NCBI GenBank assembly: GCA_041569895.1
Contig: JBFFXF010000328.1
Coordinates: 1-7,555 of the forward strand
Source of the DNA: JBFFXF01 sp041569895
GTDB taxonomy: Bacteria > Planctomycetota > UBA8108 > JACQVS01
Direction: 5' to 3'
DNA: 7,555 nucleotides
Positions 1 to 6,196 of this stretch are shown here, one piece after another. The notes under the pieces are model-generated. The model saw nothing but the letters and a program-made list of their open reading frames with translations. It was not told the DNA's origin and made no database searches. Positions within the stretch are counted from its first letter, which is position 1. Every line of letters begins with the position of its first letter. A program made the position numbers and the translations under genes.

Positions 1-115
1 CCGCATCGCGAATGTGCGTCGCCAGCCGCGGATCAGACTGCCGAATCGAGGGAAGAATCGGACGCAGAGAACGAACCGCCGCCAGAGCGATCTCGAGAGC
101 CTCGAAGCACTTCAT
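1..115 (-). CDS. Four-helix-bundle (S23-type) protein, N-terminal fragment
   Basis: Partial gene: 38 codons are visible and the rest lies beyond base 1. The translation begins MKCFEALEIALAAVRSL, continues with RPILPSIRQSDPRLATHIRDA, and would form two amphipathic helices. This matches from memory the opening of the four-helix-bundle family first found in 23S rRNA intervening sequences (a helix with AL..VR.LRP, then DR.LA.QIRRA), which is widespread and often chromosomal. No biochemical function is established for most members. The ATG at 113-115 is chosen because a GGAGG ribosome site (121-125 on the plus strand) lies 5 bases upstream. It sits about 400 bases after the preceding gene in the same direction, so it probably has its own promoter. 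No rRNA gene is visible, so this copy is not seen inside a 23S gene. The fragment is too short to confirm the conserved downstream ALNLAEG-like motif. Confidence 0.75.
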   Translation of the reverse strand, partial: MKCFEALEIALAAVRSLRPILPSIRQSDPRLATHIRDA

Positions 116-133
116 GCGAACCTCCGATCGAGG

Positions 134-146
134 GAGAGAGAGAGAG
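134..146. repeat. GA/CT dinucleotide tract before the four-helix-bundle gene
   Basis: A run of GA dinucleotides on the plus strand reads as (CT)n on the coding minus strand. It lies about 9 bases upstream of the GGAGG ribosome site of the four-helix-bundle gene. A pyrimidine-rich stretch here could act as a ribosomal S1 contact, or could change length by slippage. Both roles are inferred, and the tract is short. Confidence 0.6.
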
Positions 147-153
147 TTCCGTG

Positions 154-175
154 GCCGCCGGCCCAGAGCGGCGGC
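154..175. other. GC-rich hairpin in the leader of the four-helix-bundle gene
   Basis: GCCGCCG at 154-160 pairs perfectly with CGGCGGC at 169-175 around an 8-base loop. Read on the minus strand it would fold in the 5' leader of the four-helix-bundle mRNA, about 30 bases before the ribosome site, if transcription starts above 175. On the plus strand it is followed by GCGCTTTCTC, too weak a T-stretch to call a terminator. GC-rich genomes make such stems by chance fairly often, so a function is unproven. Confidence 0.35.
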
Positions 176-325
176 GCTTTCTCTCCGCGCAACCGGAACG
201 CAGGGCGTGTCAAGGACGACGAAGTCGCCGAGCGAAGCGAGGGGATCCTTGACTCGACCGAGTACCGGTTACACTCGACTCGCCGACGCCGCCGCCCCCC
301 GCCGCGCAGAAAACCCCCGCGCATC

Positions 326-392
326 GAGTCGGAGTCGGAGTCGGAGTCGGAGTCGGATTCGGCATCGGCATCGGATCTCGGAATCGGTCTCG
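326..392. repeat. Degenerate GAGTCG hexamer tandem array
   Basis: Five perfect GAGTCG units (326-355) are followed by decaying units GATTCG, GCATCG, GCATCG, GATCTCG (one base longer), GAATCG and GTCTCG, about eleven units in total. The decay from a perfect core to a degenerate edge suggests expansion by slippage at one side and older, mutated units at the other. Similar imperfect hexamer tracts occur, from memory, between genes in GC-rich myxobacterium-like genomes. It has no start codon and ribosome site of its own and translates to low-complexity sequence in every frame, so I treat it as non-coding. Confidence 0.85.
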
Positions 393-431
393 GTCCTCCG
401 TCTCCGTCCTCCGTTTCCGTCCTCTGTCTCG
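393..431. repeat. Three tandem copies of a 13-base pyrimidine-rich repeat
   Basis: The copies are GTCCTCCGTCTCC (393-405), GTCCTCCGTTTCC (406-418) and GTCCTCTGTCTCG (419-431), differing at one to three positions. Each can also be read as a 7-mer plus a 6-mer. The array directly abuts the GAGTCG block, so the two share a border at 392/393. The plus strand switches there from purine-rich to pyrimidine-rich, which lets the two blocks pair imperfectly into a long stem. Confidence 0.85.
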
Positions 432-515
432 AACTCGGACTCCCCACCCGGCCCCGAGGTGGAGGCTTTCGGGCACCGGACCGGGCACGGGACCGGGGCC
501 GTCTCCGGGCAACGC

Positions 516-1205
516 TCAGGCGTACAAAACCCCCACCGCCCACACGAACACCGGCCACAGCACGTAGCCGAACAGCCTCCATGCCACGACGATGCCGAGG
601 ATCGAGAACATCGGCTCGCGCATCACCTCGAGGTAGCGGCGCGCCGCGCCCGCGGGGAGGACGAGTGGCAGGGCGGCGCTGCCGTCGAGCGGGGGCAACG
701 GCAGGAGGTTGAAGAGGAAGAGGACGAGGTTGAGGCTGAAGAGGATGCTGAGGAGCATGGCGAGGCCGCGCGTCAGGCCGGAGTCGCCGAGAGCGATGCG
801 GGTCAGCGAGATGCCGTCCGACGGCTTGAAGAAGAGCTCCGTCTGGAGACCGATGTGAATCGCCAGGCCCGCGAGCACGACGAGGAGGAGGTTCGACGCG
901 GGGCCCGCGAGCGCCATCAGCGCCGCGCGCCGGGGGAAGCGGATCGCCCAGCGCGGGTCGTACGGGGCGCTCGCCCAGCCGATCATCCAGCCCATGAGAA
1001 AGAACGACACGAGCGGCGCGATGATGGTGCCGAACGGCTCGCGGCGGATGTGCGGTCTCGGGTCGAGGGTGACCTGACCGCCCTCGTACGCCGTCCGGTC
1101 GCCGAGCATCAGCGCCGCGAGCGCGTGCGAGGCCTCGTGGAGGCACGTCGAGAAGATGAAGACGACGTACCAGGCGATGCCGATCTTCAGCGTGTCGGTA
1201 TCCAT
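516..1205 (-). CDS. Site-2 protease family intramembrane metalloprotease (M50)
   Basis: This 229-residue, strongly hydrophobic protein belongs to the M50B intramembrane zinc proteases, which cut transmembrane segments of substrate proteins. The zinc motif HEASH (residues 23-27, HExxH form) sits in the first membrane segment. GPASN (101-105) follows in the middle, and the third zinc ligand is Asp174 in LLPLPPLDG (168-175). Hydrophobic segments lie near residues 8-34, 58-79, 94-119, 146-172 and 200-226. All catalytic residues are present, so it is probably active. It is a minimal type without an inserted PDZ domain, unlike RseP. The ATG at 1203-1205 begins 28 bases after the stop of the PDZ-ended surface protein. 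The nearest purine-rich site (AGGGGGA) is about 17 bases upstream, too far to be a good ribosome site, so translation may depend on the upstream gene. The substrate is unknown. Confidence 0.92.
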   Translation of the reverse strand: MDTDTLKIGIAWYVVFIFSTCLHEASHALAALMLGDRTAYEGGQVTLDPRPHIRREPFGTIIAPLVSFFLMGWMIGWASAPYDPRWAIRFPRRAALMALAGPASNLLLVVLAGLAIHIGLQTELFFKPSDGISLTRIALGDSGLTRGLAMLLSILFSLNLVLFLFNLLPLPPLDGSAALPLVLPAGAARRYLEVMREPMFSILGIVVAWRLFGYVLWPVFVWAVGVLYA

Positions 1206-1233
1206 CCGCGCGTCGGGCTTCGTCCCCCTGCGG

Positions 1234-3507
1234 TCACCGCGTCGCCTGCTCCAGATTCCCGCCGAGACTGCGCGGGTCGCGCATCTTCGCCGTCTCGATG
1301 GTGATCGTCAGGCGCTGGCGGCCGCGCGCCACCATGAACTTCACCTCCGGCTTCACCATCGCCGTCGCGGCCAGGAGCTGCATCTGCTGCGTGTTCTCGA
1401 ACTCGACGCCCTCGAGGCCGATGGCGAGATCGCCATCGCGGAATCCGACTCGCGCCAGGTAGCCGTCCGGATCGGTGACCGTGATGCGGAGCGCGTTGAA
1501 CTGTGTCGGCTCGAAGGGGACTTCGCCGGCGGCGGGCACCTGGACGACCATCTCGCCCTGGACGGAGCCCCCCCACGCCCTGACGCGGTATTCGCCGGGC
1601 GGCAGGCCGTCGAAGACCACGCGACCGGTCTCATCGACCGTCGCGCTCTCGAACGTGCTGAAGCCGGTACGCGTGGACGTCATCTGGAGGTTGACGCGGA
1701 CGCCGGATGTCTCCTCGAAGGCGACGACCAGATTGTGCAGCCGCGGCATGGTGATCGACGCCGCGTTCGGGCCGCTCTCGAGCACGACCGGGAGCTCGGC
1801 GATCGTCCGGTGGCGGTGCCGCCCGGAGCTGAGCTGGAGCGCGAGGATGTACTCGCCGGGCTCGACCGGACCGATCGTCTGGCGCCCGGCCGCGTCGAGC
1901 GAGCCCTCCCGGGACTGCGCCACCGTCTGCGACCGGACGCCCCCGTCCTCGGTCTGCTGGCGATCGACGAGGTGAACCGAGACCCTGTCCTCGAGACCGC
2001 TGGCGGCGTATCCGAGCACCGTGACCTCGACCGTCGCCGGCTCGGCGAACTCGACGACGACTTCCTCTGCCGATTCCGGATCGTACTCGACCTCCTTCTG
2101 GCCGTACTGCTTCGACTGGACGCTCAGGAAGGAACGCAGGTCCTTCTGGTCGGCGACGTCGTCCGGCGGCTCGTGCAGCACCCACACCGAGCCGTCATCC
2201 TGCTTCAGCATGGTCGCGCCCCGGCCATGCGAGCCCGTCCCGGTGACGTATCGCGTCGAGATCGACAGGTCGTCGAGAGCCTCGCCGTCCGGGCCGAGGA
2301 CGCGCAGTACGACGTAACGGCCGGGATCGAGCGGCGGCACCTCGAGATCGATCGACACGAGCCCATCGCCGACCTCGACGATCGCGGTGACCACCAGCGC
2401 CTGCCAGTCGCGTCCGGCGCCGACGAGGTAGCGCCCCGACTCGAGGTCGTTGAACGTGAACCGGTAGCCCGAGCTCTCCGAGGCCCACTGGTTCTGTCCG
2501 TCCTGGAGCAGCCGCGCCTCGGTGGGCGGCTCCTGGCCGGTGAACCGAAGCACGCGGACCACCGCGTGGTTCGAGCCCTGGCCCGCCGGGAAGATCACCC
2601 GCCCCGCGATGCCGGGACGCGGATCGAGGACCAGGGTCAGCGGATCGGGCTCGACGCCGGGCGCGAGCGTGACGTCGACCCAGGACGACGCCAGCTCTCC
2701 CTCGTCCCCGGCGACGGCGCGCATCCGGTAGCTCCCGGGCTCGATCGAGATCCGCGGGCTGCGCGGACTCCAGCGGTGACGCCCCTGATTGTCGCCGCGC
2801 GTGGTGTGAACATACGCCGCGAACGCCTCGGTGCCGTCCTGGTGGCGGACGGCGACGTGCAGATCGACGACCGCGACGGCCAGGAAGTCGATGGTCGATC
2901 CCGGCAGCTCGTCGTGGCGGTGGTGCCCCGGCGCGGTGTCGATCCGCCAGCCGTCCGCATCGGCCCTGACGTCGTATCGCCAGTCGGCCACCAGGCCGTC
3001 GATGGCATAGGCGCCCGAGGCGTCGGTGCGCGTCTCGCGAGTGGACGCGCGTCTCCAGTGAAACGACTTCACCGCCTCGACGGCGATGCGCTCGACGTCG
3101 CCGCTGCTCGCCGCATCGGGGTCCGCGTCCGGCCGGAAGGCGGAGCTCGCCTCGGCGCGGACACGCACCCCGGCGAGCGGCTCTCCCGCCTTCGTGCGCA
3201 CGTGACCGGTGAAACGGCCGCGGCCCTGCTGGACGACCGGAGGCGAGATCTCCTCGAGCGCGTCGCGCAAGACGCTCGAGCCCCCCTCCGGCGTGCGATC
3301 CGGACGATCGGGTTTCGAAGCGGCGGGCGCGGGACGCGGGGTTTGCGAGGGCGCGGGACCGCCACCGGCGACGCGCCGAGCCCCGTCGTCGTCCGACTCG
3401 CCGGCAGGAACGGACACGGCCGGCTCCCCGGACCAGTGACCGACGACGAAACCGAGCGCCAGCCCGACGATGAAGAAGACGAATATCATGGCCGCGGTGC
3501 GAACCAT
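1234..3507 (-). CDS. Membrane-anchored multi-domain beta-sandwich protein with C-terminal PDZ-like domain
   Basis: 757 residues, without a single cysteine. Residues 1-27 form an uncleaved anchor or signal peptide (MVRT, then a hydrophobic run to GFVVG); no lipobox cysteine is present. A Pro/Ala/Asp-rich linker (about 28-90) follows. The body is about six beta-rich modules resembling carboxypeptidase regulatory-like or Cna_B-type folds (about 96-186, 207-292, 298-388, 396-486, 490-576, 588-658), with the recurrent strand signature PGxYxxxA or similar at 257-264, 357-364, 551-557 and 637-644. The last 88 residues look like a PDZ domain: VGFRDGDLAIGLEG (687-700) fits the GxxxGD turn, and FMVARGRQRLTITI (724-737) fits the final strands. 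It probably acts in the periplasm or at the cell surface; no catalytic motif is seen. The ATG at 3505-3507 is supported by AGGAGGT 7 bases upstream. The frame continues further upstream, but that part overlaps the lyase and is Arg-rich and unconvincing. Confidence 0.85.
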   Translation of the reverse strand: MVRTAAMIFVFFIVGLALGFVVGHWSGEPAVSVPAGESDDDGARRVAGGGPAPSQTPRPAPAASKPDRPDRTPEGGSSVLRDALEEISPPVVQQGRGRFTGHVRTKAGEPLAGVRVRAEASSAFRPDADPDAASSGDVERIAVEAVKSFHWRRASTRETRTDASGAYAIDGLVADWRYDVRADADGWRIDTAPGHHRHDELPGSTIDFLAVAVVDLHVAVRHQDGTEAFAAYVHTTRGDNQGRHRWSPRSPRISIEPGSYRMRAVAGDEGELASSWVDVTLAPGVEPDPLTLVLDPRPGIAGRVIFPAGQGSNHAVVRVLRFTGQEPPTEARLLQDGQNQWASESSGYRFTFNDLESGRYLVGAGRDWQALVVTAIVEVGDGLVSIDLEVPPLDPGRYVVLRVLGPDGEALDDLSISTRYVTGTGSHGRGATMLKQDDGSVWVLHEPPDDVADQKDLRSFLSVQSKQYGQKEVEYDPESAEEVVVEFAEPATVEVTVLGYAASGLEDRVSVHLVDRQQTEDGGVRSQTVAQSREGSLDAAGRQTIGPVEPGEYILALQLSSGRHRHRTIAELPVVLESGPNAASITMPRLHNLVVAFEETSGVRVNLQMTSTRTGFSTFESATVDETGRVVFDGLPPGEYRVRAWGGSVQGEMVVQVPAAGEVPFEPTQFNALRITVTDPDGYLARVGFRDGDLAIGLEGVEFENTQQMQLLAATAMVKPEVKFMVARGRQRLTITIETAKMRDPRSLGGNLEQATR

Positions 3508-3509
3508 CG

Positions 3510-4859
3510 TCACACCTCCTCGAAACGCGCGGTGAAATGACGCAGTACCCTGGGCGCCTCGACGATGCGCATGCCCCGGATCTCGTCGCGGCGACCGTGC
3601 ACCTCGATGGCCGCCTCGACGACGTAGTCCATGTGCGACTGGGTGTAGACACGGCGCGGCATCGCGAGGCGCACGAGCTCGAGCGGCGCCGAGCCCGACT
3701 CGCCGTACATCACGGAGCCGATCTCGCACGCGCGGATGCCGGCGTGACGGTAGAGCGCGACCACGAGCGCCTGGCCGGGAAACTGCTCGCGAGGGAGGTG
3801 CGGGCAGAATGCGTCGGCGTCGATGTAGATCGCGTGCCCACCGGGCGGCTCGACGATCTGGATGCCGGCGCCGAGCAGCTTCTCGCCGACGTACTCCGCG
3901 CTGCGGATGCGGTAGCGCAGATAGTCCTCGTCGAGCACCTCACGGAAGCCTCGCGCCATCGCCTCGAGGTCGCGCCCGGCGAGACCGCCGTACGTGACGT
4001 ACCCCTCGGTGAGGATGAGCAGCTCGCTCGCCGACCGCAACAGCGCCTCGTCACGCACCAGCAGGACGCCGCCGATGTTGACGAGCCCGTCCTTCTTGGC
4101 GCTGATGGTCGCGCCGTCGACGAGGTCGAACATGTCGCGCGCGATCTCTCGCGCCGGCCGGCTGCGCTGGCCGGGCTCGCGCTGCTTGATGAACCAGGCG
4201 TTCTCCGCGAAGCGGCACGCGTCGAGGAAGAACGGCACGTCGAAGCGGTCGCAGATGCCGCGCACCGCGCGCAGGTTCTCGAGGCTCACCGGCTGGCCGC
4301 CGCACGCGTTGCTCGTCACCGTGCACATCACCAGGGGCACTTCCGACCCGTGCTCCTCGAGAAACGCCCGCAGGCGGTCGAGGTCCATGTTCCCCTTGAA
4401 CGGGTGGCGGCTGCGCGGATTGGCCGCGTCGGCGATCGGCAGATCGACCGCCCGCGCGCCGCTGTGCTCGATGTTCGCGCGCGTCGTGTCGAAGTGGGCG
4501 TTGTTCGGGACCACGCGACCGGGTCCGCCGACCAGCTCGAAGAGGATGCGCTCGCTGGCGCGACCCTGGTGCGTCGGCAGCACGTGCTCGAACCCGGTGA
4601 TCTCGCGCACGCTGTCGCGAAAACGGAAGTAGCTCGTCGATCCCGCGTAGCTCTCGTCGGCGCGCATGACGCCGGCCCACTGGTCCGAGCTCATCGCGCC
4701 CGTGCCGCTGTCGGTCAGGAGGTCGATGAGCACGTCCTCCGACGGGATGAGGAACGGGTTGAAGCCGGCGCGGCGGATGATCGCCTCGCGCTCCTCGCGG
4801 GTGGTGAGCCGGATCGGCTCGACGACCTTGATGCGGAACGGCTCGATGATGGTCTTCAC
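3510..4859 (-). CDS. tnaA: Tryptophanase (PLP-dependent beta-eliminating lyase)
   Basis: 449 residues. Predicted reaction: L-tryptophan to indole, pyruvate and ammonia, in the cytoplasm with pyridoxal phosphate. Alignment from memory to E. coli TnaA and Citrobacter tyrosine phenol-lyase (TPL) is continuous from EPFRIKVVEP (6-15) to LRHFTARFEEV. The PLP lysine is Lys256 in SAKKDGLV; Tyr71, Arg216 and the carboxylate-binding Arg397 are present. The three residues that separate the families all read as tryptophanase: Asp124 (Thr in TPL), Ile380 in CEIG (Arg in TPL) and His441 in LRHFTA (Phe in TPL). The loop near residues 108-120 lacks the TnaA insertion and is TPL-like, so the protein is shorter than TnaA (471). 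I chose the GTG at 4857-4859, 32 bases after the fumarylacetoacetase stop, over an ATG at 4917-4919 that would overlap that gene and add a Gly-rich tail absent from relatives. Substrate preference still needs an assay. Confidence 0.88.
   Translation of the reverse strand: MKTIIEPFRIKVVEPIRLTTREEREAIIRRAGFNPFLIPSEDVLIDLLTDSGTGAMSSDQWAGVMRADESYAGSTSYFRFRDSVREITGFEHVLPTHQGRASERILFELVGGPGRVVPNNAHFDTTRANIEHSGARAVDLPIADAANPRSRHPFKGNMDLDRLRAFLEEHGSEVPLVMCTVTSNACGGQPVSLENLRAVRGICDRFDVPFFLDACRFAENAWFIKQREPGQRSRPAREIARDMFDLVDGATISAKKDGLVNIGGVLLVRDEALLRSASELLILTEGYVTYGGLAGRDLEAMARGFREVLDEDYLRYRIRSAEYVGEKLLGAGIQIVEPPGGHAIYIDADAFCPHLPREQFPGQALVVALYRHAGIRACEIGSVMYGESGSAPLELVRLAMPRRVYTQSHMDYVVEAAIEVHGRRDEIRGMRIVEAPRVLRHFTARFEEV
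3514..3520 (-). promoter_or_regulatory. Ribosome binding site of the PDZ-ended surface protein
   Basis: AGGAGGT on the minus strand is a near-perfect anti-16S match 7 bases before the ATG at 3505-3507. It lies inside the last codons of the lyase gene (encoding Glu-Glu-Val), whose stop is only 2 bases before the ATG. This fixes the start of the 757-residue protein and suggests that it is translated by ribosomes finishing the lyase. Confidence 0.8.
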
Positions 4860-4867
4860 GCCGGACG

Positions 4868-4873
4868 CTTCCC
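4868..4873 (-). promoter_or_regulatory. Ribosome binding site deciding the lyase GTG start
   Basis: GGGAAG on the minus strand lies 8 bases before the GTG at 4857-4859, in the 32-base gap after the fumarylacetoacetase stop. Together with homology, which begins just after this GTG, it favours this start over the upstream ATG. The match to the anti-16S sequence is moderate. Confidence 0.55.
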
Positions 4874-4891
4874 GAGCAGCAAGAGGACGGC

Positions 4892-6196
4892 TCAGGCCGG
4901 TGCCACCGCCCCCCGGCACTCCCCGAACCCGATGCGCGCGAAACCGTCTCGCACGCAGTACGCCCGGAGGATAACCTCATCGCCGTCCGCGAGGAAGCCC
5001 CGTTCCTCGCCGGTCGGAAGCTTGACGGTGCGCTCGCCGCGGCGGGTGATCTCGAGGAGGCAGCCGAGCGAGCCCTCGTCCGGCCCCGAAACCGTTCCGC
5101 TGGCGAGCAGGTCTCCGGGCCGCAGGTTGCACCCGTTGCTGGTGTGGTGCGCGACCATCTGCGCCACCGTCCAGTACATGTCGCGAAAGGTGCCGCGACC
5201 GAGCCGGTGCGGCTCGATGCCCTCGTCGGCCATGCGGCGTGACCGCAGCAGCGCCTCGACGGTGATGTCGAATCCGCCCTGCTCGCGATCGTGCGGATCG
5301 TCGAGGTACGGCAGCGGCGCGGGGTCGTCGGGTCCGCGCTCGAATGCCGGGCACCGAAACGGCGCGAGCGCGTCGAGCGTCACCACCCACGGCGAGATGG
5401 TGGTCGCGAAGCTCTTCGAGAGGAACGGGCCGAGCGGCTGGTACTCCCACGCCTGGACGTCGCGCGCCGACCAATCGTTGACCAGGCAGAGACCGAGGAC
5501 GTGGTCGTGCGCGTCCGCGATCGCCACCGGACGCCCGAGCTCGTTGCCGCGGCCGATGAGCACGCCGACCTCGAGCTCGTAATCGAGGCGGCGCGTCGGG
5601 CCGAACGACGGCGCGGGCGCATCCGGCGCCTTCGTCTGACCGCACGGGCGGCGGATCGACGTTCCGCTCGCGACGATCGAGGAGCCGCGTCCGTGGTAGG
5701 CGATCGGCACGTGGCGGTAGTTGGGGAGCAGCGGGTTGTCCGGCCGGAACATGCTGCCGACGTTGGTGGCGTGGTAGATCGACGCGTAGAAGTCGGTGTA
5801 GTCGCCGATCTCGGCGGGCACGAGGAGCTCGACCTCGCTCGCGGGCGCCAGCAGGCTCGCCGCGTCGGCGGGCGGCTTCTGACCGGCGCGCAGGAGGCGA
5901 CTGACGCGCGAGCGCAGCGCCGAGACCGCCGCGCGACCGAGCGCCATCAGCGGGTTGAGCGCCGGCGCCCTGCACGCGGCGCGCACGCCATCGGGAACGT
6001 CGTCGAGCAGCCCGCGCTCGACGCACCGCGACAGATCGAGCACCTCGTCGCCGATCGCCACGCCGAGGCGCGGCGCCGCCGCGGACTCTCTGCGAAAGAC
6101 GCCGAGGGGCAGGTTCTGGATCGTGAAGTCGGTGCCCGCGCGGCCGGCGGACTCGACCCAGCTGCGCAGCCCGACGTCGTGGGTCTCGTCGATCAC
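4892..6196 (-). CDS. fahA: Fumarylacetoacetase
   Basis: 434 residues, typical family length. It hydrolyses fumarylacetoacetate to fumarate and acetoacetate, the last step of tyrosine/homogentisate breakdown in the cytoplasm. Every active-site element of the mouse enzyme is visible with an offset of about 8-9: metal ligands Asp135 (YTDFY), Glu207 and Glu209 (DYELEVG) and Asp241 (NDWSARD); catalytic His142 (YHATNVG); and Arg151, Tyr167, Arg245, Gln248, Tyr252 and Lys261. The C-terminal NGCNLRPGDLLASGT (354-368) and DGDEVIL (404-410) are also standard. The start is the GTG at 6194-6196, which shares four bases (GTGA) with the stop of the upstream gene and has GGAGGG 6 bases upstream. The frame is open further upstream, but that extension is Arg-rich and a shadow of the neighbouring gene. 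The overlap implies translational coupling with the uncharacterised gene before it. Confidence 0.97.
   Translation of the reverse strand: MIDETHDVGLRSWVESAGRAGTDFTIQNLPLGVFRRESAAAPRLGVAIGDEVLDLSRCVERGLLDDVPDGVRAACRAPALNPLMALGRAAVSALRSRVSRLLRAGQKPPADAASLLAPASEVELLVPAEIGDYTDFYASIYHATNVGSMFRPDNPLLPNYRHVPIAYHGRGSSIVASGTSIRRPCGQTKAPDAPAPSFGPTRRLDYELEVGVLIGRGNELGRPVAIADAHDHVLGLCLVNDWSARDVQAWEYQPLGPFLSKSFATTISPWVVTLDALAPFRCPAFERGPDDPAPLPYLDDPHDREQGGFDITVEALLRSRRMADEGIEPHRLGRGTFRDMYWTVAQMVAHHTSNGCNLRPGDLLASGTVSGPDEGSLGCLLEITRRGERTVKLPTGEERGFLADGDEVILRAYCVRDGFARIGFGECRGAVAPA

Larger units (their letters stand above)
116..515. other. Intergenic region with tandem repeats and hairpins
   Basis: This 400-base gap separates the M50 protease stop from the start of the four-helix-bundle gene. 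From right to left it holds an imperfect GC-rich segment just after the protease stop, two adjacent tandem-repeat blocks (326-431), a region with ACTCG/CGAGT dyads (252-277), a GC hairpin (154-175) and a GA/CT dinucleotide tract (134-146) just upstream of the next ribosome site. A 7-base inverted repeat (450-456 with 494-500, GGCCCCG / CGGGGCC) could form a long-looped stem after the protease stop, but it has no T-run. No convincing sigma-70 promoter was found: a TTGACA occurs on the minus strand at 208-213, but no acceptable -10 box follows at 16-19 bases. Open frames crossing the gap only translate the repeats (SESES, RSRSR, PTPTP) and are not credible genes. Confidence 0.7.

Noticed and set aside
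185..213. Possible sigma-70 promoter from the minus-strand TTGACA at 208-213
   Set aside because: The sequence 16-19 bases downstream is GCGCGG-like, with no resemblance to TATAAT.
249..275. Possible plus-strand promoter TTGACT ... TACACT
   Set aside because: The spacer is only 15 bases and no plus-strand gene follows in the window.
326..431. CRISPR array
   Set aside because: Units are 6 and 13 bases, directly contiguous, without unique spacers, and no cas genes are nearby.
450..500. Rho-independent terminator after the M50 gene
   Set aside because: The 7-base arms are separated by about 37 bases and no T-run follows on the minus strand.
210..512. Minus-strand open frame of 100 codons in the intergenic gap
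   Set aside because: It consists mainly of PTPTPTP-type sequence produced by the hexamer array, with no supporting ribosome site or family.
12..1304. Plus-strand open frame of 430 codons crossing the repeats and the M50 gene
   Set aside because: It translates the tandem repeats as SRSRSRSR and the antisense of the protease as low-complexity sequence. The minus-strand M50 protein has HEASH and the LDG motif.
1156..3540. Plus-strand open frame of 794 codons opposite the surface-protein gene
   Set aside because: The translation is Arg/Asp/Glu/Leu-rich low-complexity sequence, typical of the antisense of a GC-rich gene. It has no recognisable domain, and the minus-strand protein has a clear start, anchor and domains.
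3537..5582. Plus-strand open frame of 681 codons opposite the lyase and fumarylacetoacetase
   Set aside because: It is antisense to two unmistakable enzymes with all catalytic residues and is compositionally biased, so it is a shadow frame.
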